From contig CAMBPO010000002.1 in assembly GCA_945869725.1 (NCBI GenBank), positions 1 through 64,000 of the forward strand: a stretch of DNA of 64,000 nucleotides, in the 5' to 3' direction. Position 1 is the first letter of the stretch, and each line of letters starts with the position of its first letter. The notes below the pieces were generated by a model that saw only the letters and a list, made by a program, of their open reading frames with translations, was not told the DNA's origin and ran no database searches. Shown piece after piece: positions 9,988-21,339 of this stretch. Position numbers and translations under genes: made by a program. Source of the DNA: Klebsiella pneumoniae (GTDB lineage Bacteria > Pseudomonadota > Gammaproteobacteria > Pseudomonadales > Pseudohongiellaceae).

Positions 9988-10848
9988 TTAAACAGCGGCC
10001 GCACCGCTAACAATCTCTGAAAGCTCTTGTGTGATAGAAGCCTGACGCGCTTTGTTGTAGATCAGGCCAAGTTTTTCTATCAGTTCTCCGGCGTTATCTG
10101 TTGCATTTTTCATTGCAAGCATTCGGGCGGCTTGCTCACAGGCGATGTTTTCAACAATGCCCTGATAAACTTGCGTTTCAATAAATCGGTTCAACAAACC
10201 ATCCAGCAGTGACTCTGGCCTCGGCTCATAGATGTAGTCCCAATGGTGCTTTAACGACTTGTCATCGGACGGTTGCAACGGCAGAAGCTGCGCCACTACC
10301 GGTTTTTGAGTCATGGTATTCACAAACGTGTTACTGACCAGGTACAAACGATCCACTTCACCTGCGGTAAACTTATCCAGCATAACCTTGACTGCACCGA
10401 TAACCTGACTCATCTCCGGCGCATCACCCATTCCCCTGATTGACGCGACTACTTTACCGCCATAGCTGTTAAAAAACGTTGCTGCCTTGGCACCAATCGC
10501 ACAAAACTCAACCGCTACGCCCTGCTTACGCCATGCAGCAATTTCTTTTACTGCGGTCTTGAAGGAATTGATATTCAGACCACCACACAGTCCTCGGTCT
10601 GAGGACACCACGATATAAGCAACGCGTTTCACTTCTCGCGTAGTGAAGTACACGTGGCGATACTCGGGATTCGCATTTGCCACATGTCCTATCACGTTCC
10701 GGATATGTGTGGCGTAAGGTTTCCCCAACGCCATACGCTCCTGGGATTTACGCATCTTGGACGCAGATACCATTTCCATGGCACTGGTTATTTTCCGCGT
10801 GTTATTGATGCTGGAGATCTTGCCCCGAATCTCTTTACCACCAGCCAT
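9988..10848 (-). CDS. atpG: ATP synthase F1 gamma subunit
   Basis: The gamma subunit (286 residues) is the central rotor stalk. It opens with the family signature region [25 protein letters not shown], contains [11 protein letters not shown] in the Rossmann-like middle, and ends with the coiled-coil C-terminus ([31 protein letters not shown]). Length is normal. It lies 20 bases downstream of atpA and upstream of atpD. Confidence 0.98.
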   Translation of the reverse strand: MAGGKEIRGKISSINNTRKITSAMEMVSASKMRKSQERMALGKPYATHIRNVIGHVANANPEYRHVYFTTREVKRVAYIVVSSDRGLCGGLNINSFKTAVKEIAAWRKQGVAVEFCAIGAKAATFFNSYGGKVVASIRGMGDAPEMSQVIGAVKVMLDKFTAGEVDRLYLVSNTFVNTMTQKPVVAQLLPLQPSDDKSLKHHWDYIYEPRPESLLDGLLNRFIETQVYQGIVENIACEQAARMLAMKNATDNAGELIEKLGLIYNKARQASITQELSEIVSGAAAV

Positions 10849-10868
10849 AATTCACCGCCTACCAAAAA

Positions 10869-12413
10869 TTACCAGGTTTGTGTTGCTTTGAACTGCTGAA
10901 TCAAGGCCCTGAATTTCGAGGCGATATCATCATTGAAGTCCGGCTTGGCATTCACACTGGCCAGCAGCTCAGCATTTTGGCTCTTGGCGTAGGACAGCAG
11001 CGCTTTTTCAAATGCGACAACTTTTGTCAACTCGACATCTTTCAGGAAGCCTTCGTTGGCAGCAAACAACACCAGAGCCATTTCGGCGACTGACATCGGG
11101 GAGTATTGGCCTTGCTTCATCAACTGGGTCACACGCTGACCGTGTTCAAGCTGAGCACGTGTAGCTTCATCGAGGTCGGAAGCGAACTGGGCAAATGCAG
11201 CCAGCTCTCGGTACTGTGCTAGTGCGATACGAATACCACCACCGAGCTTTTTGACGATCTTAGTTTGTGCTGCACCACCGACGCGAGACACCGACAAACC
11301 TGCGTTGATCGCTGGACGGATACCGGCGTTGAACAGGTTGGTTTCAAGGAATATCTGACCGTCGGTAATGGAAATCACGTTTGTTGGAACAAACGCAGAC
11401 ACGTCTCCCGCCTGGGTTTCGATAATTGGCAGTGCGGTCAGTGATCCGGTCTGGCCTTTTACTTCCCCGTTGGTGAACTGTTCAACGTAATCCGCGCTAA
11501 CGCGTGATGCGCGCTCCAGCAGACGTGAGTGCAAATAGAACACGTCGCCAGGGTACGCTTCACGGCCCGGCGGACGGCGCAAGAGCAAAGAAATTTGGCG
11601 ATAAGCCCAAGCTTGTTTAGTTAGGTCGTCATATATGATCAGGGCGTCCTGACCGCGGTCGCGGTAGTACTCACCCATTGAGCAGCCCGAATAAGGTGCG
11701 AGGTATTGCATAGATGCAGGATCTGACGCACTTGCAGCAACAACAATGGTGTATTCCATTGCGCCGTGCTCTTCCAGTTTGCTTACCACGTTGGCGATAG
11801 AAGATTGCTTCTGTCCAATCGCTACGTAAACGCACTTAACGCCCTTGCCTTTCTGGTTGATGATGGCATCAATAGCAACGGCTGTTTTGCCGACCTGGCG
11901 GTCACCAATGATCAACTCACGCTGACCACGCCCAATCGGTACCATTGCGTCGATTGCTTTGATACCTGTTTGTAGTGGCTGGTCAACTGATTTACGTGCA
12001 ATTACGCCGGGAGCAACTTTTTCAACCGGAGAGGTCAGTTTGGCATTGATAGCGCCTTTGCCATCAATGGGGTTACCCAGCGCGTCGATAACACGGCCTT
12101 CCAGCTCGGGGCCAACCGGCACTTCCAGAATACGGCTGGTACAGCGGCAAGACTGACCTTCTGCCAGGCCTTTATAGTCACCCAATACCACGGCACCAAC
12201 GGAGTCACGCTCCAGGTTAAGTGCCATACCGAACAGGCCACCCTCAAACTCAATCATCTCACCGTACATAACATCGGCAAGGCCATGAATACGAACAATA
12301 CCGTCAGAAACGCTGACGATAGTACCTTCGTTTTTTGCCTGCACAGACACGTCGAGACTGTCGATTCTTTGCTTAATAATTTCACTGATTTCTGACGGAT
12401 TCAGTTGTTGCAT
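10869..12413 (-). CDS. atpA: ATP synthase F1 alpha subunit
   Basis: The alpha subunit (514 residues) carries non-catalytic nucleotide sites and the arginine finger that completes the beta catalytic site. Visible motifs are the P-loop [11 protein letters not shown], the segment [17 protein letters not shown], and the ATP synthase alpha/beta signature [14 protein letters not shown]. The N-terminus [17 protein letters not shown] matches gammaproteobacterial AtpA. It is 25 bases downstream of atpH and 20 upstream of atpG. Confidence 0.99.
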   Translation of the reverse strand: MQQLNPSEISEIIKQRIDSLDVSVQAKNEGTIVSVSDGIVRIHGLADVMYGEMIEFEGGLFGMALNLERDSVGAVVLGDYKGLAEGQSCRCTSRILEVPVGPELEGRVIDALGNPIDGKGAINAKLTSPVEKVAPGVIARKSVDQPLQTGIKAIDAMVPIGRGQRELIIGDRQVGKTAVAIDAIINQKGKGVKCVYVAIGQKQSSIANVVSKLEEHGAMEYTIVVAASASDPASMQYLAPYSGCSMGEYYRDRGQDALIIYDDLTKQAWAYRQISLLLRRPPGREAYPGDVFYLHSRLLERASRVSADYVEQFTNGEVKGQTGSLTALPIIETQAGDVSAFVPTNVISITDGQIFLETNLFNAGIRPAINAGLSVSRVGGAAQTKIVKKLGGGIRIALAQYRELAAFAQFASDLDEATRAQLEHGQRVTQLMKQGQYSPMSVAEMALVLFAANEGFLKDVELTKVVAFEKALLSYAKSQNAELLASVNAKPDFNDDIASKFRALIQQFKATQTW

Positions 12414-12438
12414 GCTTTTTCCCTCATTCCCAGATGGT

Positions 12439-12975
12439 CTAGGAACTCAATGATTCGGCTAATTTATTCAGTTTTCCGCGAACAGAACTGTCGATGACAG
12501 TATCTCCCGCTCGAATGACTACGCCCCCGATTAGCTGCTTGTTCACCGTTCTGTGCAGCTTGACTGTGCGGTCCAGACGCTTTTCCAGTGCAGCGGTCAA
12601 GCTTGCTACCACCGCATCACTTAGCGCATACGCCGAAGAAATTTCGACGTCGATGCTTTTTTCGCGTGCGTCTTTCAGCGCGTCAAAAAGTTCTGATATC
12701 TGAGGAAGCAATACAAGCCGGCGATTTTCCGCCAGCAATCTGACCAAATTGCTGCCTTTGCTCGAGACAGAGTCTCCGCAAATTAACAGCAGTGCTTCAG
12801 ACAGCTTTTCAGCGGTCAGGGCTGGGCTTTTCAATAGCTCACTGATTTTTGCCTGCGACGTTACTGCCGCCAGCATTTTCAGCATAAGTGACCATTGTGC
12901 CAGAGCGTTATCTACCGCAGCGACTTCAAAAGCTGCGTTTGCGTAAGGCCGCGCTAATGTTATTGACTCTGCCAT
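12439..12975 (-). CDS. atpH: ATP synthase delta subunit
   Basis: The delta subunit (178 residues) links the peripheral stalk (AtpF) to the top of F1. The start [12 protein letters not shown] and the C-terminal region [22 protein letters not shown] are the conserved OSCP/delta signatures. Length is typical (177-178). It sits between atpF (11 bases) and atpA (25 bases). Confidence 0.98.
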   Translation of the reverse strand: MAESITLARPYANAAFEVAAVDNALAQWSLMLKMLAAVTSQAKISELLKSPALTAEKLSEALLLICGDSVSSKGSNLVRLLAENRRLVLLPQISELFDALKDAREKSIDVEISSAYALSDAVVASLTAALEKRLDRTVKLHRTVNKQLIGGVVIRAGDTVIDSSVRGKLNKLAESLSS

Positions 12976-12986
12976 CGTATATTCGC

Positions 12987-13457
12987 CTATAACTCAGATG
13001 CGAGTTTTTTAACAAGCTCTTCGTTTGCTGCCTGATCAACGGTTGTCTCAAGGATCTTCTCAGCACCGGCGATCACAATTGCGGCGACCTGCCCCCGCAA
13101 AAGCTCTCGAGCTCGCTGGACTTCCATTTCAATTTCAGCTTTCGCACCTGCGATCAGCCGATGGCCCTCATCCCGGGCCTTATCTTTGGCTTCATCAACA
13201 ATCTGGCCAGCTCGTTTGTTTGCCATATCAATGATTTCTGCGCTTTTAACTTTTGCTTCACGAAGTTCATCTGCCGCTTTGTTCTGGGCAAGACTCAAAT
13301 CGCGTTGCGCACGGTCTGCGGCTTCTAATCCATCTGCAATTTTTTTCTGTCTTTCTTCCAGTATTGCGTTAACCGGAGGAAATACATACTTCATACAGAA
13401 CCAGACGAATATAAAGAATGAAATCGACTGACCGATTATGGTTGCATTTAAATCCAT
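12987..13457 (-). CDS. atpF: ATP synthase Fo b subunit
   Basis: The b subunit (156 residues) forms the peripheral stalk as a dimer. One N-terminal membrane helix (about residues 5-25, SISFFIFVWFCMKYVFPP) is followed by a long charged coiled-coil rich in Ala, Glu and Lys (ILEERQKKIADGLEAADRAQ). Length equals the family norm of 156. It is between atpE and atpH in the operon. Confidence 0.98.
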   Translation of the reverse strand: MDLNATIIGQSISFFIFVWFCMKYVFPPVNAILEERQKKIADGLEAADRAQRDLSLAQNKAADELREAKVKSAEIIDMANKRAGQIVDEAKDKARDEGHRLIAGAKAEIEMEVQRARELLRGQVAAIVIAGAEKILETTVDQAANEELVKKLASEL

Positions 13458-13516
13458 AATTACACCTCTGCGTTGGGTTTTTCGCTTGGCCCGATAACAG
13501 GATCAGGCGCCTCGAG

Positions 13517-13762
13517 TTAGCCGACGAAAGGGTTTGCGAAAATAAACAGGAACGCCATACCTACACCGATCATGGAGATAACGTCGACAAACGCAGCTAC
13601 CAGGAAGAACTGTACTTGCAGTTTCGGCGCTAGTTCTGGCTGACGTGCTGAACTCTCGATCAGTTTGCCACCCAGATTACCGAATCCAATTGCAGTGCCT
13701 GCGCCACAGACGCCAAAGATGATGGCAGCAGCGATCAAAGAAAAAGCCTGAATAGTTTCCAT
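13517..13762 (-). CDS. atpE: ATP synthase Fo c subunit
   Basis: This 81-residue proteolipid forms the proton-translocating ring. Two membrane helices are joined by the polar loop SARQPEL, and the second helix has the essential acid in AFVDVISMIGVG (an Asp, as in E. coli). No extra Na+-ligand pattern was seen, so proton coupling is likely. The ATG at 13762 was chosen because GGAGA lies just upstream; an in-frame TTG four codons earlier overlaps that ribosome site. It sits 47 bases after atpB. Confidence 0.97.
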   Translation of the reverse strand: METIQAFSLIAAAIIFGVCGAGTAIGFGNLGGKLIESSARQPELAPKLQVQFFLVAAFVDVISMIGVGMAFLFIFANPFVG

Positions 13763-13809
13763 GTTTATCTCCAAAATTTACAAAGGGTCGAACAATTAAG
13801 GGTTAACGG

Positions 13810-14664
<855 letters not shown>

Positions 14665-14708
14665 TTAATTCGTTCTATTAAGGTTGCCAAAATTAACGAC
14701 TATTACTT

Positions 14709-15083
14709 TTATCCGCGAGTCACACGGGCAAGTACAATGAGCCCTGTTACGTGAACAAGAATAAATCCTGAAAACAAAGCTACAACATTCAACGGTTTAA
14801 CGTAGTAAAAACTTAGTGCGAAACCCGCGCTCATTAACACCAGCTTCAGCGCTTGACCGGTGTATAACTCTTTAACAATTTTTTGTGCCGCCCTGGCGCC
14901 CCGGTATTTAAAAACTCGACTCGCAAACAACGCGCCGGGTAAAGCTGAAAGCAAACCACCGATCAGCAAAGAATATGCGCTGACCCAGCCTGACAGTATC
15001 AACAGAGCTGCAGAAGTAGCCACTATTAAAATCAACTGATAGGCAGTAATTTTATGTATGGGGGGAGCTTTGATCGTTGACAT
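14709..15083 (-). CDS. atpI: ATP synthase assembly/accessory protein I
   Basis: This small membrane protein (124 residues, four hydrophobic segments) is the poorly conserved first product of the atp operon, implicated in c-ring assembly or Mg2+ supply. Recognition rests on position directly before atpB, topology, and patterns such as GGLLSALPGALFASRVFKYRGARAA. The operon promoter is 63-91 bases upstream of its start. Confidence 0.92.
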   Translation of the reverse strand: MSTIKAPPIHKITAYQLILIVATSAALLILSGWVSAYSLLIGGLLSALPGALFASRVFKYRGARAAQKIVKELYTGQALKLVLMSAGFALSFYYVKPLNVVALFSGFILVHVTGLIVLARVTRG

Positions 15084-15145
15084 CGTTTTGATTTGTCGTC
15101 AAGAGCTCTCTTGTTTTTGGCTTCCTTTCCCTTTTTAGCATTGGG

Positions 15146-15174
15146 ATTATATGGATTAAGTAACGGCCGATCAA
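15146..15174 (-). promoter_or_regulatory. Sigma-70 promoter of the atp operon
   Basis: On the minus strand TTGATC (-35) and a consensus TATAAT (-10) are separated by exactly 17 bases. The -10 box lies 63 bases before the atpI ATG, in the parB-atpI gap. This would drive atpIBEFHAGDC independently of parAB. Confidence 0.75.
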
Positions 15175-15192
15175 CTTGTTAATTCGTTCACA

Positions 15193-16092
15193 TCACTTGA
15201 TATGAGCAAGTATTCCATCTAATTCATCAAGGCTGTTATACCGGAGCGTGAGCTTACCAGAGCCTTTGTTGGTATGCTGAATCTCAACCCTAGCACCTAT
15301 TCGCTCTGAAAGCGACTCCTGCAGTCTGACAATATCCGGATCTTCGCGCGCAGGTTCCTGTTGTTGCAGGGGCTTGTTCTCGATCAATTTGCGTACCATG
15401 GCTTCAGTCTGTCTCACCGACAAGCCTTTACCTGTTACTGCTTTGGACGCGTCACTTTGTTGCTCTGGCTGCAGGCCAAGCAATGCTTTGGCGTGCCCCA
15501 TTTCAATGTCACCACGTTCCAGCATTAGTCTGACATCATAATTCAATGACATCAGCCGGAGTAAATTCGTGACAGTTGTTCTAGATTTGCCAACTGCCTC
15601 AGCGACTTCCTGTTGGGTCAGGCTGAATTCTTCCTGAAGGCGCTTAAGCGCCATGGCTTCTTCAATGGGGTTTAGATCCTCTCGCTGAATGTTCTCTATC
15701 AGTGCCATAGCAATAGCAGATTCATCACCAACGAGTCGTATAACAGCCGGGATAGTATCAAGTCCTGCAATTTGAGTGGCTCTCCATCTCCGCTCGCCCG
15801 CGATGATTTCAAAACGATCCCCACCCTCAAGAGGCCGGACAACGATGGGCTGCATCACGCCTTGGACCTTGATGGAATCTGCGAGCTCCTGAAGCGCTTC
15901 CTCATGCATATCAGTGCGCGGCTGGTATTTACCACGCTGAATCAGATCTATCGGGATATGACGTAATTCGCTGTCTACCAATCCAGATACCGACGTTTGT
16001 GATGATGCCAACGCCTCAGCCGCACTTGCTTTAGCAGCTATCCCGCCAAGGAGTTTGTCCAGTCCGCGTCCCAGTTTTTTCTTTCCTGACAT
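15193..16092 (-). CDS. parB: Chromosome partitioning protein ParB
   Basis: ParB (299 residues) binds parS sites near the origin, spreads as a CTP-dependent clamp and recruits ParA and SMC. The start KKLGRGLDKLLGG is typical of chromosomal ParB. The N-terminal CTPase domain shows IIAGERRWRA, and the parS-reading helix-turn-helix is at about residues 155-180 (LTQQEVAEAVGKSRTTVTN). A C-terminal dimerisation domain ends the protein. It is 26 bases downstream of parA. Its likely targets are two palindromes in recF, 11-12 kb away across the origin zone. Confidence 0.98.
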   Translation of the reverse strand: MSGKKKLGRGLDKLLGGIAAKASAAEALASSQTSVSGLVDSELRHIPIDLIQRGKYQPRTDMHEEALQELADSIKVQGVMQPIVVRPLEGGDRFEIIAGERRWRATQIAGLDTIPAVIRLVGDESAIAMALIENIQREDLNPIEEAMALKRLQEEFSLTQQEVAEAVGKSRTTVTNLLRLMSLNYDVRLMLERGDIEMGHAKALLGLQPEQQSDASKAVTGKGLSVRQTEAMVRKLIENKPLQQQEPAREDPDIVRLQESLSERIGARVEIQHTNKGSGKLTLRYNSLDELDGILAHIK

Positions 16093-16118
16093 GGTGTTGC
16101 CTTGTTTTTAAGCTGATG

Positions 16119-16907
16119 TTACGCGCCCGAGCGCTGTTCCTGACGTCTGATCATCTCTCCAGCCAACGCCAAATACGCTAAGGCACCTCGAGATTGCCTG
16201 TCGTATTGCAATACAGGCAATCCATAACTTGGTGCTTCTGCCAATCTGACATTTCTGGGCACCACCGTCCGGTAAACCCGGTCACCAAAATGATTAAAAA
16301 GTTGGCTTGAGACTTCAACAGTAAGCTTATTACGCGGATCATACATGGTACGCAATATACCCTCTATTTTCAGTTGAGGATTATGCGTGGCACTCACAGC
16401 TGAAATGGTATCAACCAACGCTGACAAACCTTCAAGCGCGTAGTATTCACATTGCATCGGTATGATCACGCCCTGAGCCGCAACAAGTGCGTTGAGGGTG
16501 AGCATGTTTAACGATGGGGGGCAATCAATCACTATGAAGTCATATCTGTCAGCAATCGTCGCCAGAATAATCTTCAAAACTCTCTCACGATTCTGAACAT
16601 CAAGTAATTCAATTTCTGCAGCCACCAAGTCGCCGTTGGCGGGCAACATGTCGAATCCGGCTTCGGGTGCTGTTACTTTTGCATCATCAAAGCTGCACTC
16701 ACCCATTAGTACGCCATAGACGGAGAAATTTAATTCGCTCTTGTCTATGCCACTGCCCATGGTGGCATTGCCTTGTGGATCCATATCAACCAACAGGACG
16801 CGCCGTTTGGTTGCCTGTAGTGATGCAGACAGATTCACAGACGTCGTGGTTTTACCGACTCCTCCTTTCTGATTGGCTATCGCGATAATTCGTGTCACCT
16901 GATCCAC
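16119..16907 (-). CDS. parA: Chromosome partitioning ATPase ParA
   Basis: ParA/Soj (262 residues) is a deviant Walker A ATPase that moves ParB-parS complexes. The deviant P-loop KGGVGKTTTSVNLSASL begins at about residue 14, followed by VLLVDMDPQGNAT and FIVIDCPPSLNMLTLNAL. The start codon is GTG. It lies between rsmG (34 bases) and parB, the standard rsmG-parA-parB order near origins. Confidence 0.98.
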   Translation of the reverse strand: MDQVTRIIAIANQKGGVGKTTTSVNLSASLQATKRRVLLVDMDPQGNATMGSGIDKSELNFSVYGVLMGECSFDDAKVTAPEAGFDMLPANGDLVAAEIELLDVQNRERVLKIILATIADRYDFIVIDCPPSLNMLTLNALVAAQGVIIPMQCEYYALEGLSALVDTISAVSATHNPQLKIEGILRTMYDPRNKLTVEVSSQLFNHFGDRVYRTVVPRNVRLAEAPSYGLPVLQYDRQSRGALAYLALAGEMIRRQEQRSGA

Positions 16908-16941
16908 CTGAGCTATTTCTTGTCAGCTTTGCGTACGTTTT

Positions 16942-17619
16942 TCAGCTCTTTCTTGCCAGTTCTATGAAATGTCTTACACCTTCTAACCCGGGAATGTCGA
17001 TTTTCTGGGAATCGATGACCGTCCAGAATGACTGAAGATCAGCAATTTCCTCGCTCGGATACAATCCCTTCATCGCTATTAGACGGGTATTCGGACCAGC
17101 AACAGCATGGCAGCCTTCAACAAAATCTTTAAGTGATGCAAACGCCCGGCTGACGACAATATCAACTTGATTAGCACTTTGGTAGTTTTCGATACGAGTC
17201 GTCTGTACCTCAACGTTTTTTAAACCCAGTTCTACACAGGCCTGAAACACAAAGCGCGTCTTTTTTCCATTACTGTCCAACAATACAAAGTTCGTATCAG
17301 GCATGCAGATCGCCAACGGAATTCCGGGCAGCCCGGGCCCGGTGCCTACATCAAGGATTGTAAACGCATTTGATGCTGTCCTTGACCTTTGAATCCTGAG
17401 TACGGGCAGCAAACTCAAGCTGTCTAGCAAATGCCTGCCTAACATCTCTTTAGGATCACGTACCGCGGTCAGATTAAAAGCTTTATTCCACTTATTCAGA
17501 AGTACCAAAAACTGCATCAAACGCAAACTTTGCTGCTCGGTTAAATCTGCACCGAGTTTGGCAGCACCCTGAGCCAAGTCTGGCAAAAACGTTGAGACAT
17601 CCAGTTGTGTTAGTGACAT
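16942..17619 (-). CDS. rsmG: 16S rRNA (guanine-527-N7)-methyltransferase
   Basis: RsmG/GidB (225 residues) methylates G527 of 16S rRNA using S-adenosylmethionine. The SAM-binding motif DVGTGPGLPGIPLAI and the preceding FNLTAVRDPKEML segment are characteristic. The ATG is one base from the mnmG stop codon, so the genes are translationally close. Cytoplasmic; loss of this gene is known to cause low-level streptomycin resistance in other bacteria. Confidence 0.97.
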   Translation of the reverse strand: MSLTQLDVSTFLPDLAQGAAKLGADLTEQQSLRLMQFLVLLNKWNKAFNLTAVRDPKEMLGRHLLDSLSLLPVLRIQRSRTASNAFTILDVGTGPGLPGIPLAICMPDTNFVLLDSNGKKTRFVFQACVELGLKNVEVQTTRIENYQSANQVDIVVSRAFASLKDFVEGCHAVAGPNTRLIAMKGLYPSEEIADLQSFWTVIDSQKIDIPGLEGVRHFIELARKS

Positions 17620-17620
17620 A

Positions 17621-19525
17621 TCAGGCTGATTTCTGTTCCCGCACAGCCTGGTGTTTTTTTAGATAAATCAATAATAAAGACACCGCGGCAGGTGTAATAC
17701 CCGGAATTCTCGAGGCCTTTGCGATTGACACCGGCTTTGCCTTCATCAATTTCTGTTTTAACTCGTTGGACAGACCGTCGATGTGCTGATAATCAAAATC
17801 CTCTGGGAATGCCGTGTTTTCCTGTCGTTTCAGCTTTTGAATATCTTCTTCCTGACGGGTGATATACCCCTGATACTTAAGCTGAATCTCAATCTGTTCA
17901 GACACAAGCGGATCTATTTCAGGCAGTTCGCCGGAGGTACCTTTCAATGCGGCTTCCATTTGTAGGTAATTCACATTTGGCCGCGACAGCAGATCAGCAA
18001 GACTGTATTCGCGCGTAACAGGCTTGTCCAACAACGGATTCATTGCATCTGCACGATCGGTCCCGGGTTGTACCCAGATCGTTTTGATGCGTTGAAGTTC
18101 TATGGAGATGCTGTCTTGTTTTTTGCAAAAAACATCCCATCGGTGATCGTCAACCAGACCCATGTCTCGTCCCAGGCTGGTCAAACGAATATCCGCGTTA
18201 TCTTCCCTCAATAACAATCTGTATTCAGCTCGACTGGTAAACATTCGATACGGTTCATTAGTTCCCAGGCTGATCAGGTCATCAACCAGAACACCGATGT
18301 AGGCCTGATCACGACGTGGACACCAGCTTTCAAGTTCTTTGGCTGCAAGTGCTGCATTTATGCCGGCAAGAAGTCCTTGTGCGGCAGCTTCTTCGTATCC
18401 AGTGGTGCCATTAATCTGACCCGCAAAATACAACCCTTTGATAAATCGTGTTTCTAGCGAATAGTGCAATTCGCGGGGGTCAAAGAAATCATACTCGATG
18501 GCATAACCTGGGCGCGTGATATGTGCGTTTTCAAAACCTTTGATCTGACGAACCAATTCAATCTGAACATCAAACGGTAAGCTTGTAGATATTCCATTTG
18601 GATAGAGTTCGTGAGTTGTCAAACCTTCGGGCTCAACAAAAATCTGATGAGAATTCTTGTCAGCAAAACGCATTACTTTATCTTCAATAGACGGACAATA
18701 TCGTGGTCCCAATCCTTCTATAACACCCGTGTACATGGGCGATCTATCCAGTCCACCTCTGATGATTTCATGTACTTTTTCATTTGTACTAGTGATGTAG
18801 CAAGGCACTTGCCGCGGGTGGTGTTCTACTTTACCAAGGAAGGACATTACTGGAAGGGGGGTATCACCCAACTGCTCCTGCATGACTGAAAAATCGACAG
18901 AGCGTGCATCAATGCGGGGTGGTGTCCCTGTTTTTAAACGTCCCACATTGAAGGGTAATTCCCGCAACCTCTGTGCAAGTTTTATTGATGGTGGATCACC
19001 CGCCCTGCCACCGGCGGAGTTTTCAAGACCGATGTGTATTTTTCCGCCCAGAAACGTTCCAGTGGTTAAAACAACTCTCGATGCAAAAAAACGCACACCC
19101 ATTTGCGTGATTACACCTGCAACTCTGTCTTGTTCAATAATGAGATCATCAGCAGCTTGTTGAAATATATCCAGATTAACTTGGTTTTCCAGCATGTTGC
19201 GAATAGCAGCCTTATACAAAATTCTGTCTGCCTGAGCTCGTGTTGCTCTGACAGCAGGGCCTTTACTGCTGTTTAAAATTCTAAACTGAATACCAGCCAG
19301 ATCTGCAGCCTTGGCCATGGCGCCACCAAGCGCATCAATTTCTCTGACCAAATGGCTTTTTCCAATGCCTCCGATAGCTGGATTACAGGACATCTGACCC
19401 AGTGTTTCAATGTTGTGGGTGAGCAGCAGGGTTTTTACACCCATACGCGCGGACGCTAACGCAGCCTCGGTTCCCGCGTGTCCACCTCCAACAATAATTA
19501 CGTCGTAACGTTTGGCGTAGTCCAT
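17621..19525 (-). CDS. mnmG: tRNA uridine-34 carboxymethylaminomethyl enzyme MnmG
   Basis: MnmG/GidA (634 residues) is the FAD-dependent partner of MnmE in wobble uridine modification. The FAD dinucleotide fold is at the N-terminus ([21 protein letters not shown]), followed by [22 protein letters not shown] and the GidA signatures [11 protein letters not shown] and [16 protein letters not shown]. Length is normal. It lies at the left edge of an AT-rich region with DnaA boxes, as gidA does beside E. coli oriC, and its partner gene mnmE is on the other side of that region. Confidence 0.98.
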   Translation of the reverse strand: MDYAKRYDVIIVGGGHAGTEAALASARMGVKTLLLTHNIETLGQMSCNPAIGGIGKSHLVREIDALGGAMAKAADLAGIQFRILNSSKGPAVRATRAQADRILYKAAIRNMLENQVNLDIFQQAADDLIIEQDRVAGVITQMGVRFFASRVVLTTGTFLGGKIHIGLENSAGGRAGDPPSIKLAQRLRELPFNVGRLKTGTPPRIDARSVDFSVMQEQLGDTPLPVMSFLGKVEHHPRQVPCYITSTNEKVHEIIRGGLDRSPMYTGVIEGLGPRYCPSIEDKVMRFADKNSHQIFVEPEGLTTHELYPNGISTSLPFDVQIELVRQIKGFENAHITRPGYAIEYDFFDPRELHYSLETRFIKGLYFAGQINGTTGYEEAAAQGLLAGINAALAAKELESWCPRRDQAYIGVLVDDLISLGTNEPYRMFTSRAEYRLLLREDNADIRLTSLGRDMGLVDDHRWDVFCKKQDSISIELQRIKTIWVQPGTDRADAMNPLLDKPVTREYSLADLLSRPNVNYLQMEAALKGTSGELPEIDPLVSEQIEIQLKYQGYITRQEEDIQKLKRQENTAFPEDFDYQHIDGLSNELKQKLMKAKPVSIAKASRIPGITPAAVSLLLIYLKKHQAVREQKSA

Positions 19526-19927
19526 AGCAGAACTTCTTCAGAATTAATCAAACTTTGAAAGGTGCACAAGTATAAGCGCAGAGAGGTAAATTTAAATCAC
19601 AAATATGGAAAATATCCACAAGTCAAAATAATTGAAATACAAACTTAAGTTATTAATATTTTTATATAAATAAAGATTAATACTTAATGATGTTATTACT
19701 AATGGTTAATGGATTTTCTGTAGACAACCTTAAATTATAAAACAAAAACATGAAGTTAGGATATGTATAAAGGCGTGTAAAAGCTCTTGTGAAACTGCGG
19801 TCAAGCTGAGTGCAGCCTGTGTGCAGAAGTCATAGTTGTCCACAGCGAATAAATATGTGTTTTTTCATACAAAGTTATGCACAGATTGGTGAGGGATATG
19901 CACAGTTTTTGATCATGTTAAACACAG
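19526..19927. other. AT-rich region with DnaA boxes (oriC-like, mnmG side)
   Basis: This 402-base gap between mnmG and mnmE is strongly AT-rich at about 19610-19790. DnaA-box-like sites (consensus TTATNCACA) are: ATATCCACA 19612-19620, TTGTCCACA 19836-19844, TTATGCACA 19875-19883 (perfect) and ATATGCACA 19896-19904, all on the plus strand. The AT-rich stretch could be an unwinding element. Position next to gidA/mnmG matches E. coli oriC. No protein-coding signal was seen. Whether this is the working origin or an accessory DnaA-binding region is not decided by sequence. Confidence 0.55.
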
Positions 19928-21337
19928 CTATTTTCCGATACAAAAACTCGAAAAAATCCTGCCTAATAGTTCATCTGTGGAGAACTGTCCGGTTATTTCG
20001 CCTAGGTATTGGTGTGCATGGCGTAAATCTTCGGCAACCAGTTCAGCCGCGCCATGCTGATCCAATTGAAATGTTGCTTCTAACAGGCATTGTCTTGCCT
20101 TAGACAAGGCGTCAAGGTGGCGTCGCCTGGCTATGAATCCTCCCTCACGTGTTGCCTGAAATCCCATGGAGTCTTTCAGGTGCTGAGTTAACAATCTAAT
20201 TCCGGACTTATGTTTGACGGAAAGTTTGATTACTGCAGGTTCTGAAGGGTTCGCTGATGCTATAAATGACGCTTCTGCGCCGGTCAGATCAGCCTTATTT
20301 TGAATAATAGTGACTCTCGAAATATCTAGATTTTGGGCCAGTTCACCAAAACCAGGACTCGACAGATAAGCAACTACATTATGCTGGTCAACGGTCTCTT
20401 TACTCGAATCAACCATCAACAAAATACGATCAGCAGCCTTTACGGCAGACAAGGCGCGGCGAATGCCTTCCTGTTCCACAATATCCTTGCTTTCACGTAA
20501 TCCTGCCGTATCTGTAACATGTAAGGGCATGCCGTCCAGATTAATTTGTTCACTCAGCAAGTCCCGCGTGGTGCCCGCGATATCGGTCACAATCGCGGAA
20601 TCTTTTCCTGCAAGGACATTTAAAAGACTCGACTTTCCGGCATTTGGTTTTCCGGTGATTACTACAGACATTCCCTCTCGGATCAAAGCACCCTGCCTTG
20701 CCTGAGCCAAAACGTCATCAAGTTGATTAATGACTTCTTTCAGCTTCTCTGATATCCGGCCTTCGTTGAGGAAATCGATCTCTTCATCGGTGAAATCAAT
20801 AGCGGCTTCCAGATACACCCTCAGATGTATAATTGATTCAGCGAGCCGTTCAATGAGTCGCGAGAATTCGCCTTGAAGAGTTCTCATCGCACTGCGTGCG
20901 GCCTCACGGGAGCCACTGTCAATAAGGTCTGCAATCGCTTCAGCTTGTGCAAGATCTATTTTGTTATTCAGGAAGGCACGCTCAGTGAATTCACCGGGTC
21001 TTGCAAGCCTGGCACCAGCACCCATCACTGTTTGAATGAGGTTATCAAGTACAAAATAACCCCCATGCCCTTGTAATTCCAGTACATCCTCACCAGTGAA
21101 TGAATTCGGACCTGGGAAAAACAAGGCTATCCCTTGATCCAATATATGTTCAGTTGATTCAAAAAAAGGACAGTAATGTGCGAAGCGAGGCCGAGGGTCA
21201 AAGTGTAGCAATTGGTTAGCTATACGTGCGACAGCGGGACCGGATACCCTGATTATACCCACGCCGCTGCGGCCAGGCGGCGTGGTAATCGCGCAAATCG
21301 TGTCCGAATCGGATGCTGAAAGCGTTGATATGGACAT
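19928..21337 (-). CDS. mnmE: tRNA modification GTPase MnmE
   Basis: MnmE/TrmE (469 residues) is the GTPase that works with MnmG to modify U34 of certain tRNAs. The N-terminal tetrahydrofolate-binding domain starts with DTICAITTPPGRSGVGIIRVSGP. The G domain shows GKPNAGKSSLLN (P-loop), DIAGTTRD (switch I) and DTAGLRES. The protein ends with the invariant CIGK motif. It is the last gene of the minus-strand rpmH-rnpA-yidD-yidC-mnmE cluster, two bases after yidC. Confidence 0.98.
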   Translation of the reverse strand: MSISTLSASDSDTICAITTPPGRSGVGIIRVSGPAVARIANQLLHFDPRPRFAHYCPFFESTEHILDQGIALFFPGPNSFTGEDVLELQGHGGYFVLDNLIQTVMGAGARLARPGEFTERAFLNNKIDLAQAEAIADLIDSGSREAARSAMRTLQGEFSRLIERLAESIIHLRVYLEAAIDFTDEEIDFLNEGRISEKLKEVINQLDDVLAQARQGALIREGMSVVITGKPNAGKSSLLNVLAGKDSAIVTDIAGTTRDLLSEQINLDGMPLHVTDTAGLRESKDIVEQEGIRRALSAVKAADRILLMVDSSKETVDQHNVVAYLSSPGFGELAQNLDISRVTIIQNKADLTGAEASFIASANPSEPAVIKLSVKHKSGIRLLTQHLKDSMGFQATREGGFIARRRHLDALSKARQCLLEATFQLDQHGAAELVAEDLRHAHQYLGEITGQFSTDELLGRIFSSFCIGK

Positions 21338-21339
21338 AT